Assembly (NCBI GenBank): GCA_018894105.1
Contig: CM032121.1
Location: 26,628,230-26,692,229 of the forward strand
From: Jacaranda mimosifolia
Lineage: Eukaryota; Streptophyta; Magnoliopsida; Lamiales; Bignoniaceae
DNA length: 64,000 nucleotides
Direction: 5' to 3'
Shown here: positions 1 to 12,600 of the stretch, in pieces
Layout: every line of letters starts with the position of its first letter
How positions within the stretch are numbered: position 1 is the stretch's first letter
The notes under the pieces: generated by a model
Databases searched by the model: none
What the model saw: only the letters and a program-made list of their open reading frames with translations
What the model was told of the DNA's origin: nothing
Position numbers and translations under genes: made by a program

Positions 1-1846
1 ACCCAATTTGGAAGCTTCTTGAATTGAGCTCAATGTCTTTTTGAGTTGATCCTCGGCCTGGCTCTTTTCTTCAACAACAACAAGCAACTTGACATGTTTT
101 TCTTCGAGCTGCTTCGCCAGGTCGACAACTCTCAATTCTAAGGAGCTGACCTTAGTCTTAGGCATTTTACTCTGCTTCTTTTCAAGCCCTTCATATTTTT
201 CCAGTAGTCGCTTTCGTCGGGTTTCACATAGCTCGTAGCAACGATAGAGGTTATACCCCTATTGTCCGACCTGGAAAAATAGGAACATCAAAATTAGCAA
301 TTTTCAAAAAAATAAAAAAATAAAAAAAATAAATATATAGAGCATATATTCAAACATGACGATAAACATACCATATTGGCATAGTAAGTGAAAGCTTTTA
401 GAGCGTCGACTTGTTCATAGTGAAACATCTCCACTTGGTCATGTTGAAATAGACCCGCTGTCAGGATAGCTAGTGGCATCAATGATGTCGTGCCCATGCC
501 CATTATGGTTGTATTTTCTAACGAGCTTGAGAAATGTTTGTATTTTACACAGTTGCTCAGGAGGAGTGTACCATAGGTGGCCACTTCATTCTCGACCACC
601 TTTGCTTTCTCTTTCTCGATCGTAGTATTTTTAAGGACATTTTGACCTGCAGTTTTGACTACTTTCCTCTTCGATTTAGGGGAGCTGCTAACCATTTTTA
701 TGCTTGCAACAACATTGGTTCGACCTGCTAGGACCTCTGGACCTGTCGCCCCCTGTTTGCGTTGCTTCTGCTCATTGAGCTGCAGCGGGCTCTTTGTGCT
801 GCTGAGCCTCTTACTACTTACGCATCGCGATTTGTCTGGCATGGTTCATGATTGGCCGACCTACAAAAAAGTAAAAATAAAGTACCTATCGATCAAATAG
901 ATGGCAGCCAAGAATAATATATTGCATTATTTATAAAGTTAGTTTCCACCTAAATGCGCGTTAGTATGCAACCTCAACGCGGTGGTCAATAGGCTCGTCG
1001 AACCAAATTTCTCTCTCTTATGAACACCGATGTGTCCATCTCACCAAATTTGAGAAGATCTCGAATAAAAACATTATTCTAGGATAGGTTCTTGCTTGTA
1101 TTAAGCTCGACCGTACCCTTCATCTACCCTCTCGGAATATTAAAATGACCCCTGTAGGAGGTTGAATATAAAAATATTTCTTTTTCCATTTTTGACCATG
1201 CGATGAAGATAGAGTTATAAAAACATTTCTATGGGGTTGCGCTATCAAGTAATAAAACCCAGACTTCCCAACCAAACCTAACTTAAGAGACATCAGTAAA
1301 TGGAATAAATGGCTGAAATTGGCCTAAGAAGGAGCTTTGTTGAGAATGCCCATTAAAACGACAAAACTATATATGAGAGTGAAGCAATTAGGTAAGAGTC
1401 AGGTTATGCAGACTTGCAGACCTCTCAATCGGTCAATAATCGGGTCACCTAGGGGAAACCTAAGTCTACAATTTATTGCATCTTCAAAAATGGTTATGCA
1501 TCCCCTTAGGAAGAGTGTGTATCCTACCTGCAATCCTGGGTTTAATGAGCTCAAATCTGTCAGGAATATGATATTTTACCCTAATCGACCTAAGTTTATT
1601 CAACGACATTGTCGACATGATGTCACTGTAATAAGTCATCATAAATAACCTACCTCTCGACCTTAGAGATTTATCTGCCTCTACTAAAGGCTCTTCCTTC
1701 CCTTCGATCACAGGTTCTGATGGCCCCACCTCATCAATTATAGGGTAGGAAGGATCTATCCCCTTACCTTCCCCCAACATTTCCTCACCCATATCTAATT
1801 CAAGCTCTATATGAGCACCCAACCTACTGCTAGAAGATTCACTCAT
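1..1846 (-). pseudogene. Decayed antisense gene of the gypsy element (plant 'gypsy-type transposon' protein family)
   Basis: Read from 1846 leftwards. The first open segment (1846-1484) starts with a Ser-rich, acidic N-terminus and ends in a region of the type LRSIRVKYHIPDRFELIKP. The reading then continues in another frame to about 1090 with in-frame stops, including a GKSGFYYL-type stretch. A second open segment (842-372) is basic and ends FHYEQVDALKAFTYYANM. It meets a 101-nt GT-AG intron and resumes in phase at 270 with a probable coiled coil rich in K, E and L, interrupted by one TAG and running off the left edge. From memory this layout resembles the plant proteins annotated as putative gypsy-type transposon (Transposase_28-like); I could not search. 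The gene is broken by at least one frameshift and several stops. It lies antisense to the LTR at 2680-2978. Confidence 0.5.
271..371 (-). other. Predicted GT-AG intron in the antisense gene
   Basis: On the minus strand the donor is ATG|GTATGT and the acceptor is a T-rich tract ending TTTTTCCAG|GTC. The intron is 101 nt and very AT-rich. Reading frame is kept across the junction (phase 0), with coiled-coil-like coding sequence on the far side, which supports real splicing in the ancestor. Confidence 0.55.
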
Positions 1847-2668
1847 TTCGTCCCGCTATTCAAGATATTCGCTGAACGTGTGGCCTCAGAATTAGAACTA
1901 AAAGTCAACATATTGACAGAAGATATTGGAAGCAAACTTTAAAAGCGCAAAAAAGAAAAACTTATGAAAATCTTGTTCTTGAAAATAAGGGCTCAAGTTT
2001 CCCGAAACATCGACCACAACTTTGCACAGCTCGACCTCAATGTATTATGGTAAAAGTGAAAAGTAAACGGTGAAAATCGCTATTTATAGACAACCTAGAA
2101 ATGTATACTGGTAAAACTGACTGGGCACCAACCAATAATTACATAACTGCCGAATGCCTTTACATAAATATCTGCATAACCGCTTATAACGGTTCCCGCC
2201 AAAGCCCTTATGGTCGAGATTCAAAAACTATTTTGCCATCCCTAATTCTCGTCGTTTCTGTTACTCTTAAATCTGATCCTGTTACGGTTGCACTAAGGAG
2301 TGGGGGGCTCATGATATAGGTAAGCCCAACATGCTTAATGGGCCTATAATCCTCACCAATACTGGAGCCCATAACTATTTCTAGCGTATAGGGGCATATT
2401 CGACCTTGTAGGTCAAATATCTCAACCAAAAGACCTTATAGGTTGAATATCTTGACCTTTGGGTTGGATGAAGGAAGGAAGTACATTTAATGGCGGTCTG
2501 CCACCTATTGTATCCCTATTAATTGTGCCTCAATCATTAGACTGTCTGCATTAAATGGATTGAAGGTGGTCACCTCCATATTAATAATGGTAAGGGTCCC
2601 CTTTCCGACCAGCTGGACATTTGTGCACTTCCAAGATAGGTCGAAAAGACCTATCTGTCCCCTACTTG

Positions 2669-2679
2669 AGGAGGGAGTA
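2669..2679 (+). other. Polypurine tract before the gypsy 3' LTR
   Basis: A purine-rich run (AGGAGGGAGTA) lies directly before the TGTGAAATAT start of the short LTR, the position expected for plus-strand priming. It sets the element's orientation as +. Confidence 0.5.
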
Positions 2680-2978
2680 TGTGAAATATGTTGGAGGAGA
2701 TATTAATCTTTTTACCTCTATATAAATACTATAAATACTTCATCCTTCATAAGCAACAGTAAGCGGAGATACCTTCTTTGGACTATTACTCTGTCCAGAT
2801 ATATTCAGGTCAATTTACTAATTCAATCATCGGAAGGTCTTAGCCAACCTTTTAACTAGCCTGACGTTTGTTTCTTAGCTGCAGGTTCCACCTAGGATCC
2901 ACACAAACCATCTTTCTGGTCGGAGGAACTTTCAGGTCGAGATCCAAGTCCTATTATACTAAAAATCATCTCATCACA
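2680..2978 (+). repeat. Short 3' LTR of the gypsy element (299 bp)
   Basis: Starts TGTGAAATATG and ends CATCTCATCACA, so it has TG...CA termini. A TATA-like TATATAAAT lies at 2719-2727. The partner LTR is outside the window, so boundaries rest on the termini, the preceding purine tract and the TATA box only. Confidence 0.45.
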
Positions 2979-3385
2979 TACTATCTTTATTTAGAAACAA
3001 ATAAAATAAATATATTTTGGATCTTTAAATAATAACAAAGATGAGAAGATTCTTTGAAAATAAATACTAATTCTCTCATTTTACCACACCATCATAGGAA
3101 TCATCCAATAAGTGAAAGCTCATTTAGCTTTCTTCCATTGAATGACATAATTAATTCAAGAGGATTAGCTTCGAGCATAAGCAAATACAGGGCCAAAGAT
3201 GGGCCTCCTATCCTTCCATTCTATTAAATAAGCTTTGGGAAAGAAAAAGAAACAAATCCAAGACTGAGAAGAAATAAAAGAAAAGAAAAATGATTACCCA
3301 ATACTTCAACTGCTCTTTTATCACATACAACAAAAAGAAGTAGCTATTAAAAAAACAAAAATAGAGTTACTAACATACATACATA
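2979..3385. other. Non-coding flank, no feature recognised
   Basis: AT-rich sequence between the gypsy LTR and the first copia solo LTR. I see no ORF, repeat family or RNA gene. It ends with ACATA (3381-3385), the left target-site duplication of the next element. Confidence 0.5.
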
Positions 3386-5139
3386 TGTTGGAATAATGAC
3401 CTAAAGTCAATTAGATTAGCATGTAAACTATTTTACTTATGACACAATCTTGATTGAATGATATTCATTATAAATGGCCCTCTCCATCTTATGCTTATTT
3501 TACTTTGCTAACGTTTGGTTGAAGCCCTTAGATCACACAAAACTATGGGACTTGGTAACGTACTAGGTGGTGATTATGAAACAAGTCTTACGTAGTCGTG
3601 TTCTTAAATATTTCCAAGTTATAGGATCTTATGAGACTAAGGGCATCTAAGATCCGGATTGACTTGCACTAATGATGCATTAATCTAAGGAGTTGGATGT
3701 TGCTCCGTTTTATGAGGAATGCCATATAAGATATAGCTGCATGTTAGTGGGTGTTTGTTAGAGAACAAGACACTGAAGACCCACTAGGAGAAGCTGTATG
3801 GTAAGTTCTCTAGCTTATGCTAGTGCATATAATTAGTTCTTTAACCAGAGGATCCATTGTAACCTTGTGTTTTGGTCCTCATGTTTTGACTCTTCCCTGG
3901 CCACATAGCGGGCCATTCCGATGGAGATTGGGTATTGTTGGAAATAATGCCTGGCAAGCCAATAGATTTGGCCTTGTAAAGCTATTTTCTTGTAAAAACA
4001 ATCTTGATTGAATGATATCTTGTATATGGACACATTCATCTCATGCACCATATTACTTTACTGGCATTTGGATGAAGTCCTTAAATCACTTAAGACTACG
4101 GGACTTGGTCACGCACTAGGTGGTGATCATGGAATAAGTCTTACATGGTCATGATCTTAAAACATTCCAAGTCATAGGATCTTCAGAGATAGGACATCTA
4201 AGATCCGAATAGACTTGCACTAACGATGCATAAATCCAAGGGGTTGGATATTGCTCTGTTTCATGAGCAACCGTATGTGATACGGGTGCGTGTTAGTGGG
4301 TGCTTGTTAGAGAAAAAGGCACTAAAGACCCACCGGAGACTCCACTAGGTAGCCGTAGTGGCAAGTCGGTAGTGGTTAGTTCTCCTACTTACGCTAGTGC
4401 GTATTATTAGTCATCTGACTTGAGGATCCATGGTAACCTTGCGTCCGGCCCTCATGCTTTGACTCATCTTTGGTCACTTAGCGGGCCATTCGAGGTGAGA
4501 TTGGGTATGAGCTACTTGGCATGGAGGTTTGTGAGATCCAAGAGGGAATTCGACTCCTCGCTTTTGTGAAGGGCGAGCACATCTCCTATGCACTCTATAA
4601 TGATCGATTTCAAGAAATCCTTGCGCAAGGTGGTATGACAATTTGGGAAAGGAGTTTTCCAAAGTTGAGGTCATACAAAGGAATCGGACATTTAGAATAG
4701 AAGCATAGAATCGAGGTTATTAGGGAGCTAACAAATATCTTGCCCTAGGCCTCTTTCAGGAGATAGGAGATGGAAGGACCGTATTTGCATGGAACACGTA
4801 GAGCTTTAAACGATTCTCATATAGACATTCATTTCGACCAATTAATTGGGCTCCATGGGCTTGAGGTTGGACATCGACCATGGAGATTAGGTACTCTTCA
4901 ATTGATGAGATCGATTGAATCGAGTTGACTAGTTTAAAAGGAGTTTTAAACTAGAATGGATATTAAATATTCAAAAGTCACAACGGGTTGTGAGCCTATG
5001 TCCAATGAATGTTTGAACCCAATGTGTCACACACAAAAGCCAAAAGACCTTCCTAATTGATGGAGAAATTTTTCTAAGTGTTAGAAAGATAACCTTTTTC
5101 CATGGCCGATTTTGGGAGACTTTTGAAGATCAATTTTGG

Positions 5140-5345
5140 CTTGATTAATTTAAGTGTTAAATTAATCAATTAATTTAAGGATTTAAATTAGACAAATAAT
5201 TAAAGAGTTAATTATTTGGTGCCACATTGATCATCGATTGATCAAAGTTAACTTAAGGGGTTAAGTTGACTAAAGTAAACTTAAAGAGTTAAGTTTACTT
5301 GACTTAATTGTTAAGTCAAGGTTAATTAATTAAATTAATTAGATT
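5140..5345 (+). repeat. Ladder of short inverted repeats inside the LTR
   Basis: Consecutive perfect hairpin units occur about 25 bp apart: AACTTAAGGGGTTAAGTT (5250-5267), AAACTTAAAGAGTTAAGTTT (5277-5296) and GACTTAATTGTTAAGTC (5301-5317). They are preceded by related AATTTAAGGATTTAAATT-type units. Each has 7-8 nt arms around a 3-4 nt loop. The same ladder recurs in the other LTR copies. Confidence 0.8.
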
Positions 5346-5472
5346 AATTTAACTAATGGAAGAACAAGGATTTTAAGAGGGAAAATTCAAATTGGATTTG
5401 AATTAATTTAGAATAAGATTCCAAGTTGGCAAGTTGGCAAGATGAAATTCAAATTCAATTGATATAGAGCTC

Positions 5473-5481
5473 TATATATAG
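5473..5481 (+). promoter_or_regulatory. LTR TATA box
   Basis: TATATATAG within CTCTATATATAGATATAG, after the inverted-repeat ladder and about 600 bp before the LTR end. The same motif occurs at the corresponding place in the G and E LTRs, marking the likely U3/R start. Confidence 0.55.
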
Positions 5482-7750
5482 ATATAGAGCTGGACTAATT
5501 TTAGAGTAATTTTCAGCATTAGAAAAAACAAATTCTAAATGCTTTCCCTCAAAAAACCTTTCTAGTCAAGATATTCATGTGTTGAATTCTTCATTTTCTT
5601 CCCTACCGAAACTCTCCAAAAACCGATCATACTCCATATCCATCTTCAGATCTAATCCAACTTAGGATCTCATCTTTGGTGTGTGGATCAACGTTGGAGG
5701 CGATTTCGCTTGAGATCGCTATTTCACAGTTTCCTGCAGATCTTCTGACTTTGCGAATTTTTTCTGGAAGAAGTAATGCGATTTTTGATCCAAATTTTCT
5801 ACTGAAGATATCATAAGGTGTTAGGTATCTCCCAAATTTTTTTTTCTAATTTATTGAGAGTTTTGATTGGTCAAATTCGGATCTGAATCCGCTGCGCCAG
5901 ATCCAGTCGCGAATCTGCCAACACTTGGAGATTTGGTTTTCTTCCTTGGATCTGGCTTCTAAAGGTAAGTATCTTCTTCTAATTCTGAATATACTACATG
6001 GTATAACCCTGGGATGACCGATTGGCATTGGATTTGGTGTTTTAATTTTGAATTATTGTGCATCCTAATGCCGATTGTTCCTTCAGGTATGACTACTTAG
6101 ACATGGAGGCTTCTGAGATCCAAGATGGGATCCGGCTCCTCGTTGTTGTGAAGGGCGAGTGCATCTCCTATGTATTCTATAATGATCGATTCCATGAAAT
6201 ATTTGTGCAAGGTAGTATGACAATTTGGAAAAGGAGTTTTCCGAAGATGAGGTCATAAAGGGAAATCGAACATTGGGAATAGAAACATAGTTATCGAGGC
6301 TATTAGGGAGCCAACAAATATCTTGACCTACACCTCTTTCGGGAGATAGGAGACGAAATAACAGTATTTGCATGGCAAGCGTAGAGCTAGAATGGTTTTG
6401 CAAAAGCATATTCATTTCGGCCAATTAGTTGGGCTCCATAGGCTTGAAGTTGGACATCGACCATGGAGATTGAGTACTCTTCAATTAATAGAGATTAACT
6501 GAATTAAGTTATTAGTTTGAAGGAGTTTAACATAATGTGTATATTTCTATATTCTAAATATCACAAGAGTTGTGAGCCCATGTCTAATGAATGGTAGAAC
6601 CTAGTAGGTCACACAAAAAAGCCAATAGGAAACTCTTTGACGTAGGAATTTTTCTAAGAGTTGGAAATTTTTTCTCCTTGACTGATTTTGCATAGGAAAA
6701 ATGGTTGACTAATTTTTAGTCATTTTGGCTTAATTAATTTAATTTTTAAATTGATCGAAATAATTTAAGGAGTTAAATTAGACCAATTAAATCAAGGAGT
6801 TAATTTAATTGGTGTCATATGACATTTAATTAGTCAAGTTAACTTAAGGAGTTAAGTTAGTTGACTCAAGACCAATTAATTAAATTAAGGAGTTAATTTA
6901 ATTAATGTGAAGAATTAATTTTGGAGCGAAATTCAAATGAAGGAGTTCATTTGAGGTGCATTTAGAATTTATTTGAATGACATTTAATGAGATAAAATGA
7001 AGATTCCAAATGAAATTCAAATGCAAGTGAAATTTTAGTTTCACATGTAACTTGCTTGCTTAGGTGGCACCCCCACCTCATGGGAGGTGTGATGCCAACT
7101 AGCATCACACCCTCCCACTGTTATAAATAGAGGAGTGTGCAGCCACAAGCAAGTTACACGTGCTAGATTCCCTTTTTCCCTTTAAATTGTGATCCACTCA
7201 TGTGTTGAGCCTTCAGACTTTCTTCTCCACCTTTCCTCCTCAAATTAGCCTTCACCTCTTCTTCTTTTTCTGGAGTTCCAGTTCTCTAGAGGTTGATTGG
7301 AGTTTGCCTATGGCGTGTGGATCATCTAGACACTTGGATAGCTAAGCTCTTGGAGATCCACTGCAAGGCAGCCTGGTTGGAGGCGTGTTTCAGGCATTTC
7401 TAGATCTTATTTTTGGCTGAATGTTTTACTAGATCTTCCTCAAGGGGTTTGTTGAGGATCTGTCCAAATTTTAGCAAATTCGAAGGTGTTTTGATAGGGA
7501 AAAAGTTTCCGAGTTGCCGCTGTGCCAGAGGAAGATAACTTTGAAGTGTTCAAGCATTTTTTCCATTCCACATTGGATTTTTGAGCAATCAAGGTAACTT
7601 TTTGCATCTAAATCCATTTTACTGCATGATTTGATCTTTGGAAGGTGTGTAGTCAAGTTTTGATTTAGCTTTACTTGCTTTATTACTTGGATTCTTGTGC
7701 TACACACACCTTCAACATATCCCCACCCAAACCTTACTACCTAAAAACCT

Positions 7751-7772
7751 TCTCTCTCTCTCTCTCTCTCTC
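7751..7772. repeat. (TC)11 microsatellite
   Basis: Uninterrupted TC dinucleotide run read directly from the sequence. Confidence 0.95.
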
Positions 7773-9412
7773 AAACATGCAGAGATAATCACTGGTCTCA
7801 CCATCCTCAAATCTTGTGAAAGACAAGCTATTTATATATGTATACATGTATGAGTATGTAATATTATTTACAACAAATAACTAAAAGCTATTTAAGTTCT
7901 CAAAGGTGGCAAATGCAAGCCTATAAATACTCCAAGTCAGGCCTATTTTACAGCATAGATTAGCAAAAGAAGAAAACTTAGATAGTTAAAAGTAAGAGCT
8001 TACACGAAAGATTGCCACAGCTCGAGAAAATAGCAACAAATGCTTCGAAAATTGACTTTTCCACTTAAAACTACTGAAAACTATTTATCCTTAGGAAGTT
8101 CCTGTTACATTGCATTTGACATCAGTTAATAGAAAAACAACCAAACTTATAATAATTGATACCATAAAATCAGATACTCACTTTCAAATCGCACAACCAA
8201 ACTCACATAGACAATCAACATGATATTCTTTTACTCACTAGACAATAAGATAAATAAAGTGTCAATAATAGAAGTCTTGTAACCTACAAAATAGAAGAAA
8301 ACAAAATCAATTAATGGAAACATAGCTACATAAGCATAGAGATAATATTATCTGAGTGCAAAGCATGTAACCATTAATGATCAAGTACCAACATGACTAA
8401 ACTAATTATGTTAAAAGAGACAATGCATAGTACCAGACCATTTGTCAACACGTTGTATTTAGATTATCATTAGAATTTTTGAGTATTGCAGAATATATGT
8501 GGATTCATAATAATTTTCTGATGTTATTGTTCCTCATTAGTCATTACAATTCTGCATTTTGTGATCACCATCCCTAAAGTTCATCTGTTATCAATGCTAC
8601 TATAAATTACTACAATTTCTTTAACAAGAATAAACCAGGTTATACCACTTCTAGGGACTAGTATTGCCATAATTGACAAGATGTCTAAAAAATTATATAT
8701 CAAGTAAAAAGAAAAAAAAAAAGAAATGCAAAGACTTCTTAGGAGAGTTGAAAAGGCTAGTTCACATTCCTATTTGTTGTGACTCTTTCCAAATGTGGAA
8801 AATGAGATGAATCGACAAGAGAACTACTAAGATAAGATCTCTACTAAGTTGGTTTAAATTCAAGTTGTATTTGGGAAATGATTAAAAAATAAAAACTACT
8901 CACCCATTCTAGAGAAAAGAATTTGATACAAAGAACTCAAATTTAGAATGCAAAGAAAAGAAATACAAAATGACAGATAGAGTAAATAAACTAACTATAA
9001 TTGTTGCAACTGACCTGTAGATAACACAACCATGAAACTCAAATTCTGTTGTTTAACAACTCTTTTTATCCTAGTGATAACAGGTCTTGGCTCCCTAAAC
9101 ATTTTATACCAGGACTAAGTTTGTATATGTCATTTAACTAAAATTATAAATGTCCGCCAATTAATTGTTTTATTTACTGAAACAACAATCTTTAAGACAA
9201 ATTAACATAAATGGTAACAACAATCTTTACTTATTTATTTAACTTTTGCTAATCAATTAAAAATCAAATAACTCATACTGTTGCAAACATTAAATAGTAA
9301 TTGAAGTCAAATAATTGTTTCTTATAATAAAATCTAATAAACTCTTGCATACCTTGGCTAGCTGGTCAATATGCAACTTGGAATTAATTCCATCAATAAT
9401 TATGTATAGATG

Positions 9413-9432
9413 GATAGATAGATAGATAGATA
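9413..9432. repeat. (GATA)5 microsatellite
   Basis: Five uninterrupted GATA units read directly from the sequence. Confidence 0.95.
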
Positions 9433-9623
9433 TATGACCTAATGAATTAGTTAAGAGGTTCAATCATATGGAGTATTTAGGAAGTGCTCATTATTTCTAT
9501 TTATAAGAGTAAAGGCTGATTATAGATTATTGATCATCTATAAGTAATTAGGCTTCCAACTATATTTTACTATATTTTTTATTTAAAGAAAATTATTTTA
9601 TATTCTTTTTGTTCTCTGATATC

Positions 9624-12600
9624 TGTAGTGCCTTGCCTGAGAAATGCCAGTTTCAGGCCGAGGTGCTATTCCAATTTTATTCACATTAATTCAGATAAAA
9701 TACGCACCTTCAAAATTCAATTTAAATAGCCCACAACGACCCAAAACCATTCATTCCAATTCACTATTACATCCTACAATATAATATTCCACAATTAAAC
9801 GAACTTCAAAACCTATATTTATGTAAAACATTCACATATGTCGTATTAGTTTCAGCCTTCCATACCTAAAGCATTAAACAACACCTACAACTGCACTAGT
9901 ATCAAAACCATAGGAACATAACAGTTATGTGCCACATCACTGAGATCCTTATATACATAGCAAAAATTTACTTAATAGATCTAAGTCCACAATTGCCACT
10001 AGTTCCAAAACTATATGAGTAACTGAAATTGCAAGGCCCAAAAGCACGCAGATAATTACATACGAGGAGGTAACTTCAAGCTTATACAATCAGTGTTATA
10101 TGTCCCAGAACTCCTAAACAACTAAGATTCAGGTGCAAACATGTCAAATCTGTAAGTACATAAGCACCTAGCCTATTACAAAACTATATACATCAGTACT
10201 TGGGAAAGTATCAGGCCTTCTACCCTCTGTCAGATCCTATCTGGAAAAGAATTAAGAAACAACAAGAGGGGTGAGTCCTAAAGACTTAGTAAGGGGTAAC
10301 ATATAGGGACAAAGGGAAACCGATGAAATTGATTCTAAAAAAATCAATGCACAAAAGAAATGAAGTAATGGAAAAGCCAATGTATTAGAAAGTGATGAAC
10401 GATATATTGGCATAATAGGAACTTGAATGAATGATACATGTAATAATGAAGACATGACACAACAAAACATATTAAAATAGAAGCTATTTTCAAATTTTTG
10501 CAGAATTGTTGGCAAAATCCAACCTTATTGCTCTCAAACAAAACATAACAAACATAATAGGAAACAAATATATCATAAAATCTTCCTTATCTCTCCATTG
10601 CTCGAGCACTTAGCTTAGCATGACATAACTGACATGTGGCATAGCCGGCCGCATGTCGAATTTTGCCACTCGCAGACAGTTATCTCCAACTACTTGCGAA
10701 TTAGGATCGTGAGTGGGTAGTAGCCAGCAGACCAGTCACCATCAGTCCATTGTTTCTGGCCATCTTTCCAGACCTAGTCCTGGGCCCAACTTCTCGTGGC
10801 GTCCCTACGGATAAGAAACGTCCCAAGGGCATTCCCAGGGGTGATAATGCCAAAAACAGAAATACAATTCAAATTCCTAAAACATGAATATATTCGAATG
10901 CTAAACAGTAATGCAAGTTATGCAATATATCGGCTGGCAAGGCCATTCTAATAACGCGAAGAACAATAAGCTTGGAAACATGATAAGGTAAATGGGTCGG
11001 CAAGACCATTTTAATGGCACATTCACAGAAAGTTAACAAATAATATGGGGTTAGCTGACAAAGCTGTGGGGTACAAAGGACAAGAACATGTAATTATGAC
11101 ATGGTGTCCTCGGCACCAAAATGATTGCAAACAAGCACACCAAACAAACAAGCTAAAATATGGCTAAAACCTCACCTTAGTCTCAATGCTCGTACCAGAG
11201 GTCCTCTACTGATTAGGGTAGTTTGTGTCCTCATAACCTAGTATTAATAAAGCGAAAAATAGTTATTGATATTGTGCTGTAGCAATTCTTACATGTAATT
11301 ATGGTTATTCATGTGTTTTAATTATACTAATGTCCTTAATCTCTTGCGAGGCACTCATATTGCCCTAATTTCATACCGATGTGTCTGATAATCATATTAT
11401 CTCGATCAGTAAGTTATTTTACTAGGTTCGTCATACATTCATGTTATTTAGGTAATTAAAGGTTTATTTCAAATTTCTTTCATAATTTGGCTTCCTAAGC
11501 GTGTCCTTTGATCAAACAATATCAATTAAACATTCTCTCTATTTCGGGCAAGCATTTTATTTTCACCAATACTACTTCTTTTAATATTTCTAGCCCATCA
11601 CCTATAAATTTATATTGTCCTTCTGAATTTTTTATATATTTTTCTGTGACAACCATTCCTTATTTTTAATCTAAAATTCCAATTTCTTAAATGTATCAAT
11701 TAATTTAATTAATGGCAATTAGCTCATCATTAACGATCTAAGTCTAAATATCACTTTATAATTAAAATCATACCTAATCATTTCAGTCCACAATTACAAT
11801 TCAGTCCGATTAACTTAAACTTACACCGGTAATTATCTTAACATTTTAACTGAACTAAATCAAGAAACATTTAATTGTTTAGATTGCATTTTACCCATAA
11901 TCTCGATTTCTGAGTCCATGATAAATAAATCTAGGCTATCTGTACAAATTTTTCTTATTTTCTATTAACAATTTATCTTTACAATGTTACATAACTTAGG
12001 TTCTCTAATTATACCAATCAACTTAATTAATGATAATTATTTCTTAATTAACAATTCAAGTCCAAACATCACTGATAGACAAGTTTTATGTTCAATCTTA
12101 CACCTTACAATTGTAAATTTCGGTGCAATAACATATATTTCACATTAAAATTAATTTAATAACTTAACCAAATTAAATTTAAGAATTAATTTAATCGATC
12201 AACTAGAGTTTTACCTAATTGACCTAATTTGAGGCCAAATCACTGCGTTAGTAGCCCCGCACAAGCCTGGATCGCTGCCTTGCACCGTTGGAGTTGGAAG
12301 CTGGTTGCACCAAAATGTATGCCCCGCTATACTGATCAAAACCCCTAATCTAATTTTTTGATTGGATGCCGTTTGACCTGCTAATTTGTCGGAAACTAGT
12401 AAATCGCCACCACAATCCTCCGTTACACCGCCGCATCAATTTCTCCTTCTTTGGTGGTCTAAATCCACAATTGAGGGTACTGTCGTGTTCCTTTAGCTGA
12501 GCCCATTATAGCACATCCCCTAGTTGTGAGCTTTCACTACCAGAATTGCAGCTCTCGCCACCTTCATTGTGAGCCCCGTTCAATTGTCGAATCTCGGCAT

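Larger units (their letters stand above)
1..2978 (+). mobile_element. 3' part of a Ty3/gypsy-type LTR element (Tat-like) with antisense gene
   Basis: The window opens inside an element that ends with a purine-rich tract and a short LTR (2680-2978) on the + strand. Its interior carries a decayed, intron-containing gene on the opposite strand. An extra antisense ORF between pol and the 3' LTR is known from Tat-lineage gypsy elements such as Grande, so I infer that lineage. No gag, RT or integrase is visible here; they would lie left of the window. The element could also be a non-autonomous derivative. Confidence 0.5.
3936..6085 (+). mobile_element. Nested solo LTR of the same copia family
   Basis: Starts TGTTGGAAATAATGCC, ends CCGATTGTTCCTTCA, 2150 bp. 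It is flanked by perfect duplications GGTAT at 3931-3935 and 6086-6090. Its start and end match the LTRs of element G (35004-37234), so both belong to the same subfamily. It inserted about 550 bp into an older LTR of the same family. It keeps AAAG|GTAAGT at 5965, 121 bp from its end. Confidence 0.93.
3386..7714 (+). mobile_element. Solo LTR of the long-LTR copia family, interrupted
   Basis: Starts TGTTGGAATAATG and ends CACACACCTTCA, flanked by perfect 5-bp duplications ACATA at 3381-3385 and 7715-7719. It has no internal domain, so it is a solo LTR left by LTR-LTR recombination. It is split by a second solo LTR at 3936-6085; its own sequence is 3386-3935 plus 6091-7714, about 2.17 kb. A splice-donor-like AAG|GTAA lies at 7594, 121 bp from the LTR end. 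Confidence 0.9.
7715..9623. other. Non-coding flank, no gene recognised
   Basis: About 1.9 kb of AT-rich sequence continuing the target DNA of the solo LTR. No convincing ORF or transposon end was seen. It contains two microsatellites, listed separately. It might be intergenic DNA or an intron; nothing in the sequence decides. Confidence 0.5.

Noticed and set aside
10252..10541. Two overlapping minus-strand ORFs rich in Phe, Cys and Ser
   Set aside because: Low-complexity reading of AT-rich LTR DNA in overlapping frames, with no support from composition.
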